Source of the DNA: JBCBST01 sp039819115
GTDB lineage: Bacteria > Bacteroidota > Rhodothermia > Balneolales > Balneolaceae
Reading direction: 5' to 3'
NCBI GenBank assembly: GCA_039819115.1
Contig: JBCBST010000039.1
Span: forward strand, 1-24,581
Length of the DNA stretch: 24,581 nucleotides
The translations under genes and the position numbers were made by a program. Every line of letters starts with the position of its first letter. Within the stretch, counting starts at the first letter, position 1. The notes below the pieces were generated by a model. That model saw nothing but the letters and a program-made list of their open reading frames with translations. It searched no databases and was not told the origin of the DNA. This document shows positions 7,317 to 15,540 of the stretch, in pieces.

Positions 7317-8252
7317 ATGGAAGCAGAGCTCCCAAAATCCCAGCCGGGAAGAGTTAAATATGTAACCGCATATGATTTCAAACAGCCCAAGCTGTTCAGT
7401 AAAGAAATCATGCGTACGCTTAAGAGTATTCATGATATACTCTCCCGGAACTTAAGCCGTATTTTCAGTACGGCCTTACGGTATAAGGTAGAAATTAACC
7501 TTAACACCATTATGCAGCTGGCTACGCCAGAATATCTGGCGTCCATTCAAAGCCCCAGCATTAACTATTTGATGAAGCTGCCCGATCTGGCGGGTGAGAT
7601 TGTGGTGCATATGCCCTCGGGATTCGGCATACATCTCATAGAGCGTCAAAGTGGTGGCCAAACCTTTGATTTCAGCGAAAAACGAACCCTTACCCTGATC
7701 GAAGAAAAGATCATGAACCGGGTGATGGACAACATAAAGAAGGAAATTGTGTCGGCATGGGAAGCGTATACCGAACTGGAGGTGGCTTCGAATACCTATG
7801 AAAGTAAACCTGAAAATCTGCATTTAGCCTCACTTGACCCAACCATTATTGCCCGGTTTGCCGTGAATGTGGGCGAGAAACTCCTTCCTTTGGAAGTTTC
7901 CTATTCCTATAGCCTGCTCAAAAACGCACTTAGCGAAACGATTTTAAAACAAAACATTTCCTCCAAACTCGAAAAACTGAACGAGGAGGAAAAAGAAGCC
8001 TACGAACGCACCCTTTCGCAGGCCGGGGTAATGATTCAGCCCTTATTGGGAACGGCAACACTGAGCTTACACGAAATCCTGAATTTAAAAGAAGGGGATA
8101 CCATCCCACTCTATCAGAAATCTGATTTACCACTAGATGTAAAGGTAAACGGTAAAGTGAAAATGACGGGCTATCCCGGGCAACTACAAGGCCGAAGAGC
8201 AGTGAAAATCTACAGCCTTATCGACAAAATTAACGAACTGGAACTGGTTTAG
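7317..8252 (+). CDS. fliM: flagellar motor switch protein FliM (no N-terminal CheY-binding motif)
   Basis: A 311-residue FliM. The body is normal: YDFKQPKLFSKEIMRTLKSIHDILSRNLSRIF (about 19-50) matches the conserved FliM entry segment; the middle CheC-like domain runs to about 220, with the GG site in LIERQSGGQ; the C-terminal FliN-like domain ends with LDVKVNGKVKMTGYPGQLQGRRAVKIYSLI. It forms the C-ring with FliN and FliG and sets rotation direction. Unusual: the first 18 residues do not contain the EIDALL-type peptide that binds phosphorylated CheY. An in-frame stop at 7299-7301 rules out a longer N-terminus. The start lies 24 bp after fliL; the gene ends 1 bp before fliN. Confidence 0.94.
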   Translation: MEAELPKSQPGRVKYVTAYDFKQPKLFSKEIMRTLKSIHDILSRNLSRIFSTALRYKVEINLNTIMQLATPEYLASIQSPSINYLMKLPDLAGEIVVHMPSGFGIHLIERQSGGQTFDFSEKRTLTLIEEKIMNRVMDNIKKEIVSAWEAYTELEVASNTYESKPENLHLASLDPTIIARFAVNVGEKLLPLEVSYSYSLLKNALSETILKQNISSKLEKLNEEEKEAYERTLSQAGVMIQPLLGTATLSLHEILNLKEGDTIPLYQKSDLPLDVKVNGKVKMTGYPGQLQGRRAVKIYSLIDKINELELV

Positions 8253-8253
8253 T

Positions 8254-9171
8254 ATGAACTACTATCAAGAACAACTACAACGGTACAGCTCTACCATCGA
8301 AGAGTTTTTAACCTCCATTTTGTTGGAAAAAACCGTGATGACGATCACGAGTTTTGATACCCATTCCACCGAAGAAACACTTGCCCGCCTTAAGGAACGC
8401 GATATTGTGTTGCATATTCGGGATGAAGAGTATCAAATGGATGTGATTGCGATCCTGGACGAAGAATGGTTTGGATTACTCTCCAGCATTATGCTGGGTG
8501 TGGAAGAGAAAACCTTCAATGACACCACAAAGGATCTGCTTAAGAAGTTTGCGACCGACCTTTCTAAAACCGTGAAAGAACGGTTACAGGAAGATGGATT
8601 CACCCCTAACTTCGGAAAAGTAAAAGTCCTTAAAGTAAAAGAGCTTACCGAAATACTGGCGCATACCGAATATTTTGTAAGCGACCTTGAAATTGAAGGA
8701 CTGGCCGACGAAAACGTACGTGCGGCATTACTAATGGGTAACCCGGAAGCCCTGGTACAGCAGGAAGAAGAATATGACCTGGACGAGTCATCGATGTTCG
8801 ATACCCCGGAAGCTGAAGAGAACAAGGGAGAGCCGATGGAAGTCATATCCGGAAGCGCGGTACAATTTGACGAGTTTGACGAGAATATGCCGGCCCTTCA
8901 GGAAATAGCCGGTAAAAACATGGATTTACTCCGTGATGTGGATATGGATGTATCCGTTGAACTCGGGCGTATTGAACTGCCCCTGGGTAAAGTGCTCCAG
9001 CTATCCAAAGGCTCGGTTATTGAACTGGATAAACTGGCCGGTGAACCGGTTGATATTTTAGTGAACGGTCAGCGTATAGCCCATGGTGAAGTAGTGGTAA
9101 TTGACGAACACTTCGGCGTTCGTATTTCCAACCTCATCACCACCAAGCAACGCCTCGCCACCCTCTCGTGA
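8254..9171 (+). CDS. fliN: flagellar motor switch protein FliN with long FliY-like N-terminal region
   Basis: 305 residues, over twice the length of classical FliN. The C-terminal 85 residues are the FliN/SpoA domain: NMDLLRDVDMDVSVELGRIELPLGKVLQL, SVIELDKLAGEPVDILVNG, GEVVVIDEHFGVRIS. The N-terminal ~150 residues (LARLKERDIVLHI, VIAILDEEWFGLLSSIMLG, DLLKKFATDLSKTVKERLQ) look like a CheC/FliY-related domain. A strongly acidic linker (about 170-215) joins them. It builds the lower C-ring and helps deliver export cargo. FliY proteins can bind CheY-P, so this domain might replace the missing FliM peptide; no CheC phosphatase motif is evident. It overlaps the next gene at TGATGA. Confidence 0.9.
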   Translation: MNYYQEQLQRYSSTIEEFLTSILLEKTVMTITSFDTHSTEETLARLKERDIVLHIRDEEYQMDVIAILDEEWFGLLSSIMLGVEEKTFNDTTKDLLKKFATDLSKTVKERLQEDGFTPNFGKVKVLKVKELTEILAHTEYFVSDLEIEGLADENVRAALLMGNPEALVQQEEEYDLDESSMFDTPEAEENKGEPMEVISGSAVQFDEFDENMPALQEIAGKNMDLLRDVDMDVSVELGRIELPLGKVLQLSKGSVIELDKLAGEPVDILVNGQRIAHGEVVVIDEHFGVRISNLITTKQRLATLS

Positions 9172-9752
9172 TGAATACCCAGCAGCTGCTCAGCCAATCG
9201 ACCAAAAAGCCTCAAAGCATCCTTAAGATGGTGCTTGCCCTGGCTGTTTCTTTACTGGTGGTATGGCTGTTTCTCGTTTCCAGAATGGAAACCGGTGGTA
9301 GCCAGCAACTACTCACCACCAGTGCATCCGTATCAGATTCTTTGAATATAACAGTAGCAGAGGGATTATCTCCCTCCATTGAGACCCGGTCAGAACGCGA
9401 ACGACCCAGCCTGTTTCAAAATGCATCGGTTACCTTTGGGGTGCTTATGGTTCTGTTAGTGGGGGTTTGGTTCTGGGCCAAACGAAAAGACAAGCGAACC
9501 GAATCGGGTGCCAGAGAAAGGGAAATAGGGCAATACATATTAGGGCAAGGTGCTCAGCTCAAGTTTTTAGAGGTTAACCGGGAAGTATGGGTGCTGGCCT
9601 TACAGGCACAACAGATACAGCTCTTGCACCGGGTGCCCATCGACGAGTGGAAGGAAGAAGGAATGCTCGTTAAACCCGATTCAGCATCGGTGCCCGATCA
9701 GAATACGCAGGGTCCCGATTTTTCTTCCCTGTTTCATGTGCTTAAAAACTGA
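9171..9752 (+). CDS. fliO: flagellar biosynthesis protein FliO-like
   Basis: About 193 residues. The call rests on position, between fliN and fliP, and on layout: an N-terminal hydrophobic segment (MVLALAVSLLVVWLFLVS), a Ser/Thr-rich loop, a second TM (ASVTFGVLMVLLVGVWFWAKRK) and a small C-terminal domain (EREIGQYILGQGAQLKFLEVNREVWVLALQAQQIQLLHRVP) in the style of FliO. FliO assists assembly of the FliP ring of the export gate. The ATG at 9171 overlaps the fliN stop by one base; a GTG one codon earlier is also possible. Two TMs instead of one are slightly unusual, but the first could be an uncleaved signal. Confidence 0.85.
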   Translation: MNTQQLLSQSTKKPQSILKMVLALAVSLLVVWLFLVSRMETGGSQQLLTTSASVSDSLNITVAEGLSPSIETRSERERPSLFQNASVTFGVLMVLLVGVWFWAKRKDKRTESGAREREIGQYILGQGAQLKFLEVNREVWVLALQAQQIQLLHRVPIDEWKEEGMLVKPDSASVPDQNTQGPDFSSLFHVLKN

Positions 9753-9756
9753 CGGG

Positions 9757-10527
9757 ATGAAAACGAAGGCTTTTTTACTGAAACTACTGTTGGTAATCCT
9801 CACGATCGGAGTCATACAGGTCATAACACCCGTGGAAAGCATGGCCCAAAGTCTGCCTCAAATCGATATCTCGGTTGGTGGTGGCGATGCCGAAAGTGAA
9901 GACTTTTCGCTGGCTATTCAGGCATTAGTACTGGTTACTGTACTCTCCTTTGGTTCGGCTTTTGTGACCATGATGACCAGTTTTACAAGGATTGTAGTCG
10001 TTTTCTTCTTTTTGAGGATGGGATTGGGAACTCAGCAATCTCCGCCCAACCAGGTGCTTATCGGTCTGGCCCTGTTTCTCACCATTTTTATCATGAAGCC
10101 CACCTTCGACGTTGTGAACGAGACGGCCATACAGCCATACATCAACGACGAAATGACCCAGATGGAAGCATTAACGGCGGCATCTGTTCCACTTAAAGAG
10201 TTTATGGTGCGCCAAACCCGCGAAAAAGACTTGCTCTATTTTATGGATATGGCCGGGGTAAGTACGGTTGGTAACGTAGGCGATTTACCCCTGTATGTAG
10301 CCGTACCGGCTTATGTGATGAGCGAGCTACGTATTGCCTTCCAGATTGGATTCATGATCTACCTGCCCTTTATGGTGATTGACCTGGTTATTGCCTCCAT
10401 TCTGTTATCGATGGGGATCATGTTTTTACCCCCGGTGATGGTCTCGCTACCCTTTAAAATCCTGGTCTTTGTGTTAACCGACGGTTGGTACTTACTGGTA
10501 CAATCCCTCATAGAAAGTTTCAAATAG
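9757..10527 (+). CDS. fliP: flagellar type III export protein FliP
   Basis: About 256 residues from the ATG at 9757; an upstream in-frame ATG at 9736 lies inside fliO and adds only seven residues before a good signal peptide (MKTKAFLLKLLLVILTIG...SMAQS). The core is typical: LVTVLSFGSAFVTMMTSFTRIVVVFFFLR, GTQQSPPNQVLIGLALFLTIFIM, then PLKEFMVRQTREKDL, YVMSELRIAFQIGFMIYLPFMVIDLVIASIL and MFLPPVMVSLPFKILVFVLTDGW. FliP forms the export gate with FliQ and FliR in the inner membrane. It is separated from fliO by 4 bp and from fliQ by 9 bp. Confidence 0.96.
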   Translation: MKTKAFLLKLLLVILTIGVIQVITPVESMAQSLPQIDISVGGGDAESEDFSLAIQALVLVTVLSFGSAFVTMMTSFTRIVVVFFFLRMGLGTQQSPPNQVLIGLALFLTIFIMKPTFDVVNETAIQPYINDEMTQMEALTAASVPLKEFMVRQTREKDLLYFMDMAGVSTVGNVGDLPLYVAVPAYVMSELRIAFQIGFMIYLPFMVIDLVIASILLSMGIMFLPPVMVSLPFKILVFVLTDGWYLLVQSLIESFK

Positions 10528-10536
10528 GAGATTCTG

Positions 10537-10806
10537 ATGAATATTGAATCCGCATTGTATTGGTTACAGGAAACATTAACAGCGGTGGCCTTACTGTGTG
10601 CACCGGCTATGATCGGGGCCTTAGTGGTGGGGCTTGCGGTGGCTATTTTCCAGGCGGCAACCTCCATACAGGAAATGACGTTGAGTTACGTGCCGAAGAT
10701 GGCAACGGTGGTAATCGTCTTGTTTTTTACCCTTGGGTTTATGCTCCAGTTTGCGGTCGATTTTATGCAACGCATCTTCGAGTATATCCCCCAGTTACTA
10801 CAATAA
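10537..10806 (+). CDS. fliQ: flagellar type III export protein FliQ
   Basis: 89 residues, the normal FliQ size, with two TM helices: TAVALLCAPAMIGALVVGLAVAIFQAAT and MATVVIVLFFTLGFMLQFAV, joined by the conserved SIQEMTLSYVPK. It is an export-gate subunit. A clear Shine-Dalgarno-like TAGGAG lies six bases before the start, one of the few in this operon, where most genes rely on coupling. Confidence 0.96.
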   Translation: MNIESALYWLQETLTAVALLCAPAMIGALVVGLAVAIFQAATSIQEMTLSYVPKMATVVIVLFFTLGFMLQFAVDFMQRIFEYIPQLLQ

Positions 10807-10840
10807 TGTTGGCCGGGTTAGTCAAGCAGCGTATAGAACT

Positions 10841-11623
10841 ATGGAAGATCTAACCATCGACCTTATTCTATCCGCTTTTTTAGTCTTTGTGAGAGTAAGT
10901 GCGCTCATTATGACTGCTCCCTATTTCAGCACCAGCGCATTCCCCCGGCAGATCAAGATTTATTGGGCCATCGTTACTACGGTGGTGTTATACTCAGCCA
11001 TACCGGCTGAAGGTGCCTTTATCTCAGCGAGTTCAGGAACCGTTTTTATTGTGGTGGCCATTCTGCTTGAGGTCCTCATCGGGTTTGCCCTTGGACTGGT
11101 CGGACAAATCATTTTTGCCGGATTGGAAATGGCCGGAATGCTGATCAGTATGAATACCGCTCTTAGCTTTGCCAGTATGATTGATACCATGACTCAACAG
11201 CAAACGGCGATAATCAGCAATTTACTAACCATGGTTGGCGTGCTGGTTTTCCTATCTATAGACGGTGATAAAGTTTATATCAGTGCGTTAGCAAAAAGCT
11301 TCCAGGTGATTCCTGTAAACCAGGTTAATATTGCCGAAGCCGGACCCAACATGTTGCGGATGGCTACGTACCTGTTCGTTATTGGCGTTCAGGTAGCATC
11401 GCCGTTCATTATTGTGGTGTTCCTGATTGATTTAAGCCTGGCCATTTTTGGCCGCATTATGCCACAGGCTAATCTTATGTTCATTGCCATGCCCATCAAA
11501 ATTGGCGTCGGACTTTCCCTGATGATGGTGGTTATACCTTATTTACCAGCTACCTTCGATATGATTTTCCAACACCTGTACGACTACCTGGTAACCATCA
11601 TGGAAGCCATTCAACCGGTGTGA
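10841..11623 (+). CDS. fliR: flagellar type III export protein FliR
   Basis: About 260 residues from the ATG at 10841 (MEDLTIDLILSAFLVFVRVSALIMTAPYF), which fits FliR starts. An earlier in-frame ATG at 10733 lies inside fliQ and adds a non-membrane segment, so it is rejected. Features: FPRQIKIYWAIVTTVVLYSAIP, LLEVLIGFALGLVGQIIFAGLEMAGMLIS, SNLLTMVGVLVFLSIDGD and IMPQANLMFIAMPIKIGVGL, all FliR hallmarks, in six or so TM segments. The 34-bp gap after fliQ holds a 15-codon out-of-frame ORF starting at the fliQ stop (ATG at 10806) and ending within the fliR start region, which may re-deliver ribosomes. It is the last gene of the visible operon; flhB and flhA do not follow. Confidence 0.95.
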   Translation: MEDLTIDLILSAFLVFVRVSALIMTAPYFSTSAFPRQIKIYWAIVTTVVLYSAIPAEGAFISASSGTVFIVVAILLEVLIGFALGLVGQIIFAGLEMAGMLISMNTALSFASMIDTMTQQQTAIISNLLTMVGVLVFLSIDGDKVYISALAKSFQVIPVNQVNIAEAGPNMLRMATYLFVIGVQVASPFIIVVFLIDLSLAIFGRIMPQANLMFIAMPIKIGVGLSLMMVVIPYLPATFDMIFQHLYDYLVTIMEAIQPV

Positions 11624-11648
11624 TTCTCTCTATAGTTTTTCTCCCTCG

Positions 11649-11669
11649 TACCGTAGCTCCGCTACGGTA
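11649..11669 (+). repeat. repeat family C hairpin after fliR, possible terminator
   Basis: TACCGTAGC and GCTACGGTA form a perfect 9-bp stem with a 3-base loop, 25 bases after the fliR stop. There is no strong T tract, so termination is possible only. Related copies lie after three other plus-strand genes (near 15561, 21683 and 23885). The flank TGCTTACGCTAATTTTG is shared with the copy at 15561. Confidence 0.6.
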
Positions 11670-11708
11670 TGCTTACGCTAATTTTGAATTGATCATTCAC
11701 CTATAACC

Positions 11709-11768
11709 CGTCATTCCGGACCAGTCCGCCTTGCCCGCCTGCCGTAGGCATGGCCGGCGGACAGGATG
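11709..11768. repeat. repeat family A copy 1 (CGTCATTCCGGACC element), truncated
   Basis: Begins CGTCATTCCGGACCAGTCCG and contains GCCTGCCGTAGGC and CCGGCGG palindromic pieces. It is the same in the first ~52 bases as copies at 15621, 23930 and 24510, but at GGCGGA it switches directly into the upstream cassette (ACAGGATGAC...) instead of continuing into GCCGATCCGG. With the preceding family C hairpin it forms a C-A block repeated at 15558-15680. Confidence 0.85.
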
Positions 11769-12035
11769 ACAAGGTTGGGTGTTTGTGCCGAAGAGGGTAC
11801 ACCACACAATTCCTTCCCTTCCACGCGCACAAGGGAGCCCCGGCCGGATAAGCCATTACGAGAGCTCTGAAATCTCCCTAAAAACTCAAGGCTGCTCTTA
11901 AGTACCCGTAAACGCAATCTTCTTTCAAATCAGATGGCGGTTTTGTTATAGATGGCGGTTTTGATATGTCGTAAATAGACAAGTGTATGGCGGGAATGAA
12001 CTAACAGGTACGCCTAAATAGAGGATACATTAACC
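11755..12035 (+). promoter_or_regulatory. duplicated upstream cassette, copy 1 (before the cytolysin-like lipoprotein)
   Basis: Aligned by hand with 16032-16312 at a constant offset of 4277 bases, without net indels; about 46 differences in 274 positions (about 83% identity). It contains four heptamers of the form ATGKCGK: ATGGCGG at 11934, ATGGCGG at 11952, ATGTCGT at 11966 and ATGGCGG at 11987, giving spacing 18, 14 and 21. The second copy has the same spacing. The words TTTTGTTATAGATG and GTGTATGGCGG are common to both. The position, upstream of a surface-protein gene, suggests a promoter with a multi-site activator, but no such activator is known to me. A 68-codon minus-strand frame here is only a passenger of the repeat. 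Confidence 0.65.
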
Positions 12036-12345
12036 CCCAAATCATAAATCAATGCGTTGCAATGCGATTCGGAGATTCAATTCCCATCTGCGTTGACGGA
12101 AATATTCCCTGTCCGCTCGGTTCCATCAGGAAAAGTCCTTCAGTTGATGATCGGCATTCCTGGAGGCTCCCGATGAACATTACAGGAGTTTTCTTTGGCT
12201 GTTCATGTGCTACAACGGGAATTCCACATCCTGCTTATCTCACCGTTGAGGACCCAAAAGCCTTCGCAAGCCAGGCCACTCTTCTTACCTGTGCCGGCCC
12301 ATCCAGTTACAAATTATGAATTACTAACGATCCAATACATTAATC
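12036..12345 (+). other. long leader before the cytolysin-like gene
   Basis: About 310 bases without a supported gene. It is unlike the corresponding stretch of the second cassette, except that the final 25 bases (from TTACTAACGATC to the ATG) agree at about 20 of 25 positions with the bases before the start of the DUF285 gene. It may be a long 5' untranslated region. An 85-codon plus-strand frame (12062-12319) has no recognisable motif and is not called. Confidence 0.4.
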
Positions 12346-15300
12346 ATGCATCCATTAGATCAGATACTATTATTACATCCCATACGGGCTCTTTTTTCCG
12401 AAGGCCTGTTCCCGGTTCTATCCCGGTTAATCAAGACCGACCGGGGCCGGAAGCACCTCTTCATCATCATTATACCCATCCTGATCCTTTGTTTAGTTAT
12501 GGGGTGTCGCAAAGGTGGCGGTCCAACCCAAAGTTCTGAGCCCAAAGTAACCTCCGTTTCCATACAGGCAGAGGAAACGAATCTTGATGCGGAACGCAGC
12601 ATGACGCTCAAAGTTACCGTTCTGCCGGAAGATGCTTCCAACAAAACGATTATCTGGGAAAGCAGTGATGACTCTATCGCTACCGTGAGCCCCTCAGGAG
12701 TGGTAAGAGGGGTATCACCAGGTGAGGTCATCATCACGGCAACCTCCGAAGAAAGTCCTCAAGTTAGCGATAGCTTAACGTTGCGTATAAATTCCGGAAA
12801 CAAGGATATCACCTTATTTGTAATCAACGAGGTAGTAGGAACCATTGATAGTTCCAGGATCGATATAACACTCCCCAGCGATACTGAAGTTACCAATCTC
12901 ACCCCAACCATTGTGCATACCGGGGTTAGCATAAACCCCGAAAGCGGAGTCCCTCAGGATTTCACCAATCCCGTTGATTATACGGTAATGGCTGAGGATA
13001 GCTCGGTAGCCATATGGCAGGTAAACGTAACGCTAGAGAAACCTCCGGTATCCTCTGTTTCTGTAGAGACGGATGAAACGAACATTGGCCTGGGGCTTAG
13101 TCTGACACTCGAAGCTCTTGTTCTGCCGGAAGACGCAGCGAACCGGGCTGTTCGTTGGGAAAGCAGCGATGAATCTATTGCTACCGTTGATTCCTCAGGA
13201 GTGGTAAGGGGGGTATCCCCGGGTGAGGTCATCATCATGGCAATTTCCGAAGAAAACCCTGAAATCCGGGATAGCATAACGTTGCGTGTACAATCAGGAA
13301 GCAAGGATATTACCTCTGTCGTGATCAACGAGGTGGCCGGAAGCATTAGTGGTACTACGGTTGAAGTGATACTCCCCGACGGAACCGAGGTTACCAATCT
13401 CACCCCGACCATTGTGCATACCGGGGTTAGCATAAATCCGGGTAGCGGAGTTCCTCAAAATTTTACCAACCCCGTTAATTATACCGTAACGGCCGAGGAC
13501 GGCTCTGAGGCCATTTGGCAGGTAAGCGTTACCCTTGAGGAATCGGTATTGACGTATCGGGATGTCATTGAATCCGGAAACGAAATACCACCGTTTGATA
13601 ACATAAGACAAGAAACGGTTTTGTCGAGAACCGAGAACACCAGAGATGAGCCAGATGCTGACGGGAATACCGTTCGTCTGGAATGTGTTACAGAAGAGGT
13701 TGATCTGAAAGACGGGGCGGGAGATTTCAGCTTATTCAATACCAATGCAGAAGTGATTTTTCCAGGTAATCTGCTGCAATTCAAAACGCTATCTGAACCA
13801 ACGCCGTCTCCTATCCCCGTAAAGCGGGAGGGCGGTACGATTTCCATTAATATTGTTGATGGCAATGCTAACTCGTCCGTTACGGTAGATGAGATCACGA
13901 AAAGTAAGATACAGGATGCGATGAACCAAATCATCAACACATCCAACCCACAACCACCAGCGAATTTCAGCCTGGAGATTGAACAAATAGAATCGGAGGA
14001 ACAACTGGCAGTGGAACTGGGGGTAAATGTAGAAACATTCAACGCGAGTGTGGAAGCAAATATGTCTTTCAGCAGAGATCGTGAATACAATCGGCTATTG
14101 GTAAAGCTAAATCAAAGTATGTTTACGATGAGCTGGGATATTCCCACAAGCCTGAATCAGGTGTTTGATGAAAGTGTAACGCCCGAAGCATTAAGCGCAT
14201 TTGTACAGCCTGATAATCCTGCCACATTTATATCTTCGGTAACGTTTGGGCGCATCTTTTTCATGCTTATAGAAAGCACATCCAGCCGTCAAGAATTGCA
14301 AGCAAGCGTTCAGGCTGGCTTCTCCGGAGTAGCGGTAGATGCCTCAGTAGGAGTCGATGTAGCAAAGGTTGAAGAACTGAGCGATCTCAGGATCAAAGTA
14401 ATTGCTTACGGGGGCGTTGCCAGTAGTACCATTGGGCTGTTTGGGGAAACCGATTTGAGTGTTATTGCTGATGCTTTAGCAGAAAGTTCAGATATAAGAT
14501 CGGCACTACCCACCTCGTATGTGGTGAGAAGTGTAGAACGCCCCGACCAAATCGTGGGCACAAACCTGGCCACCCAGTTTAGTCGGACCACGTGTGAAGT
14601 TAAAGGACTGTTGCCCTTTACGAACTACAGAGGATTGGTGGATATTTTCGGACCGGATGATCATATTGGGGCTGCATTTAACCTCAAGGGAACACATATT
14701 GTTGTGTACAATTCCACAGGTACGGAGTATGTCGTTTACGATGTGAATTTTGGAGAAATAAAGGGGAGATATACCCATAATGATCCCAATGGGCCCCTTG
14801 GTGTAAGTGCTCTGAACTCTGTGGGGGCTGGTTTCAAAATGCATGACCGCCAGTTTCAACAGGTAGTGTTTAGGGATATTATTGCACTTATTGACTCCGA
14901 AGGTATCCGATCACAAATTCTAGTATTAAATAATACGATTGATCCAGGTTCTTCAGCCCTGGTAGGCACCTATGGTTCAGAGGTCTTATCGGTTGATGAG
15001 TTGTTAGCATCCAATACTGGTGATCCCAATGTTAATGACACAGGTTACGCTTTCCCGGGGGATGGTACCAGGGCAGCAGCAGGGTTGCCATTATCGTTTA
15101 ATAACAGAACAGGGTTTGATCGTACGTCCTACATACTATTTGCTGAAAGCACTGACGAGTTTATGCAGGGTATTTTAAAGCCTGTTAAAAATCAAACTGG
15201 AGTTGAAAATGTTGACAAAACCAGCAATTTTGAAGCTCATCCTGTTAGTGTTTTAAGCAGCAACAGCAGCTACGAACTGTTTAACAGGATCGGAGCTGCG

Positions 15301-15480
15301 GCTATTGTTCGGTTTAGTGGAGGCGGTGAGCAATTACTTATTATTAATGAAGACGGAGATCTGATGTTGTACCTAGATGGTATTGAAACCAATCCCAATA
15401 ATACCAGGTTCGATGAAATTTCTCTTATTACACCTTCTAACTTCCAGGCCTTTAGCTCCGGATTTCGGGTGCTTAAATAG
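12346..15480 (+). CDS. lipoprotein with two Big_2/DUF5018 units and a thiol-activated-cytolysin-like pore-forming domain
   Basis: 1044 residues. A hydrophobic segment ends in a lipobox (LCLVMGC, Cys54), preceded by an unusually long N-region. Two repeats of a Big_2 Ig-like domain plus a DUF5018-like domain occupy about 66-231 and 234-398; the second half of each (TNLTPTIVHTGVSINP, then GVPQ.FTNPV.YTV.AED) is nearly identical, so the unit is a recent duplication. Residues about 404-750 resemble the thiol-activated cytolysin family (PF01289, domains 1-3): NAEVIFPGNLLQF, IQDAMNQII, SEEQLAVELGVN, the block PATFISSVTFGRIFFMLIES, and IKVIAYGGVASS with the conserved Gly-Gly hinge. The remaining ~290 residues lack the Trp-rich undecapeptide of cholesterol-dependent cytolysins and carry IGAAF/VGAGF/IGAAA-type repeats, perhaps propeller-like. 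It could be a surface pore-former used against other cells, or a non-lytic relative; the family match is by eye. Confidence 0.75.
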   Translation: MHPLDQILLLHPIRALFSEGLFPVLSRLIKTDRGRKHLFIIIIPILILCLVMGCRKGGGPTQSSEPKVTSVSIQAEETNLDAERSMTLKVTVLPEDASNKTIIWESSDDSIATVSPSGVVRGVSPGEVIITATSEESPQVSDSLTLRINSGNKDITLFVINEVVGTIDSSRIDITLPSDTEVTNLTPTIVHTGVSINPESGVPQDFTNPVDYTVMAEDSSVAIWQVNVTLEKPPVSSVSVETDETNIGLGLSLTLEALVLPEDAANRAVRWESSDESIATVDSSGVVRGVSPGEVIIMAISEENPEIRDSITLRVQSGSKDITSVVINEVAGSISGTTVEVILPDGTEVTNLTPTIVHTGVSINPGSGVPQNFTNPVNYTVTAEDGSEAIWQVSVTLEESVLTYRDVIESGNEIPPFDNIRQETVLSRTENTRDEPDADGNTVRLECVTEEVDLKDGAGDFSLFNTNAEVIFPGNLLQFKTLSEPTPSPIPVKREGGTISINIVDGNANSSVTVDEITKSKIQDAMNQIINTSNPQPPANFSLEIEQIESEEQLAVELGVNVETFNASVEANMSFSRDREYNRLLVKLNQSMFTMSWDIPTSLNQVFDESVTPEALSAFVQPDNPATFISSVTFGRIFFMLIESTSSRQELQASVQAGFSGVAVDASVGVDVAKVEELSDLRIKVIAYGGVASSTIGLFGETDLSVIADALAESSDIRSALPTSYVVRSVERPDQIVGTNLATQFSRTTCEVKGLLPFTNYRGLVDIFGPDDHIGAAFNLKGTHIVVYNSTGTEYVVYDVNFGEIKGRYTHNDPNGPLGVSALNSVGAGFKMHDRQFQQVVFRDIIALIDSEGIRSQILVLNNTIDPGSSALVGTYGSEVLSVDELLASNTGDPNVNDTGYAFPGDGTRAAAGLPLSFNNRTGFDRTSYILFAESTDEFMQGILKPVKNQTGVENVDKTSNFEAHPVSVLSSNSSYELFNRIGAAAIVRFSGGGEQLLIINEDGDLMLYLDGIETNPNNTRFDEISLITPSNFQAFSSGFRVLK

Positions 15481-15508
15481 CTGAACCGATCGGTAGTATC
15501 GAAAAAAA

Positions 15509-15530
15509 CGGTCTCTCTTTTTAGAGACCG
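15509..15530 (+). terminator. terminator hairpin of the cytolysin-like gene
   Basis: CGGTCTCT and AGAGACCG form a perfect 8-bp stem with loop CTTTTT, 29 bases after the stop. An A7 tract lies just upstream (15502-15508) and only a short CTTTAAT downstream. As an RNA hairpin it is strong; the A tract would serve as a T tract in the reverse direction. Confidence 0.7.
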
Positions 15531-15540
15531 CTTTAATCCT

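Noticed and set aside
11711..11917. Minus-strand frame with the VEGKELCGVPSSAQTPNLVILSA stretch cut into two repeats (also at 15919-16107)
   Set aside because: It is the reverse translation of the duplicated cassette and family A repeat, and the two copies differ at both ends.
12062..12539. Plus-strand frames of 85 and 114 codons before and over the start of the lipoprotein gene
   Set aside because: No motif or signal sequence; the second overlaps the long gene in another frame. The region reads better as a leader.
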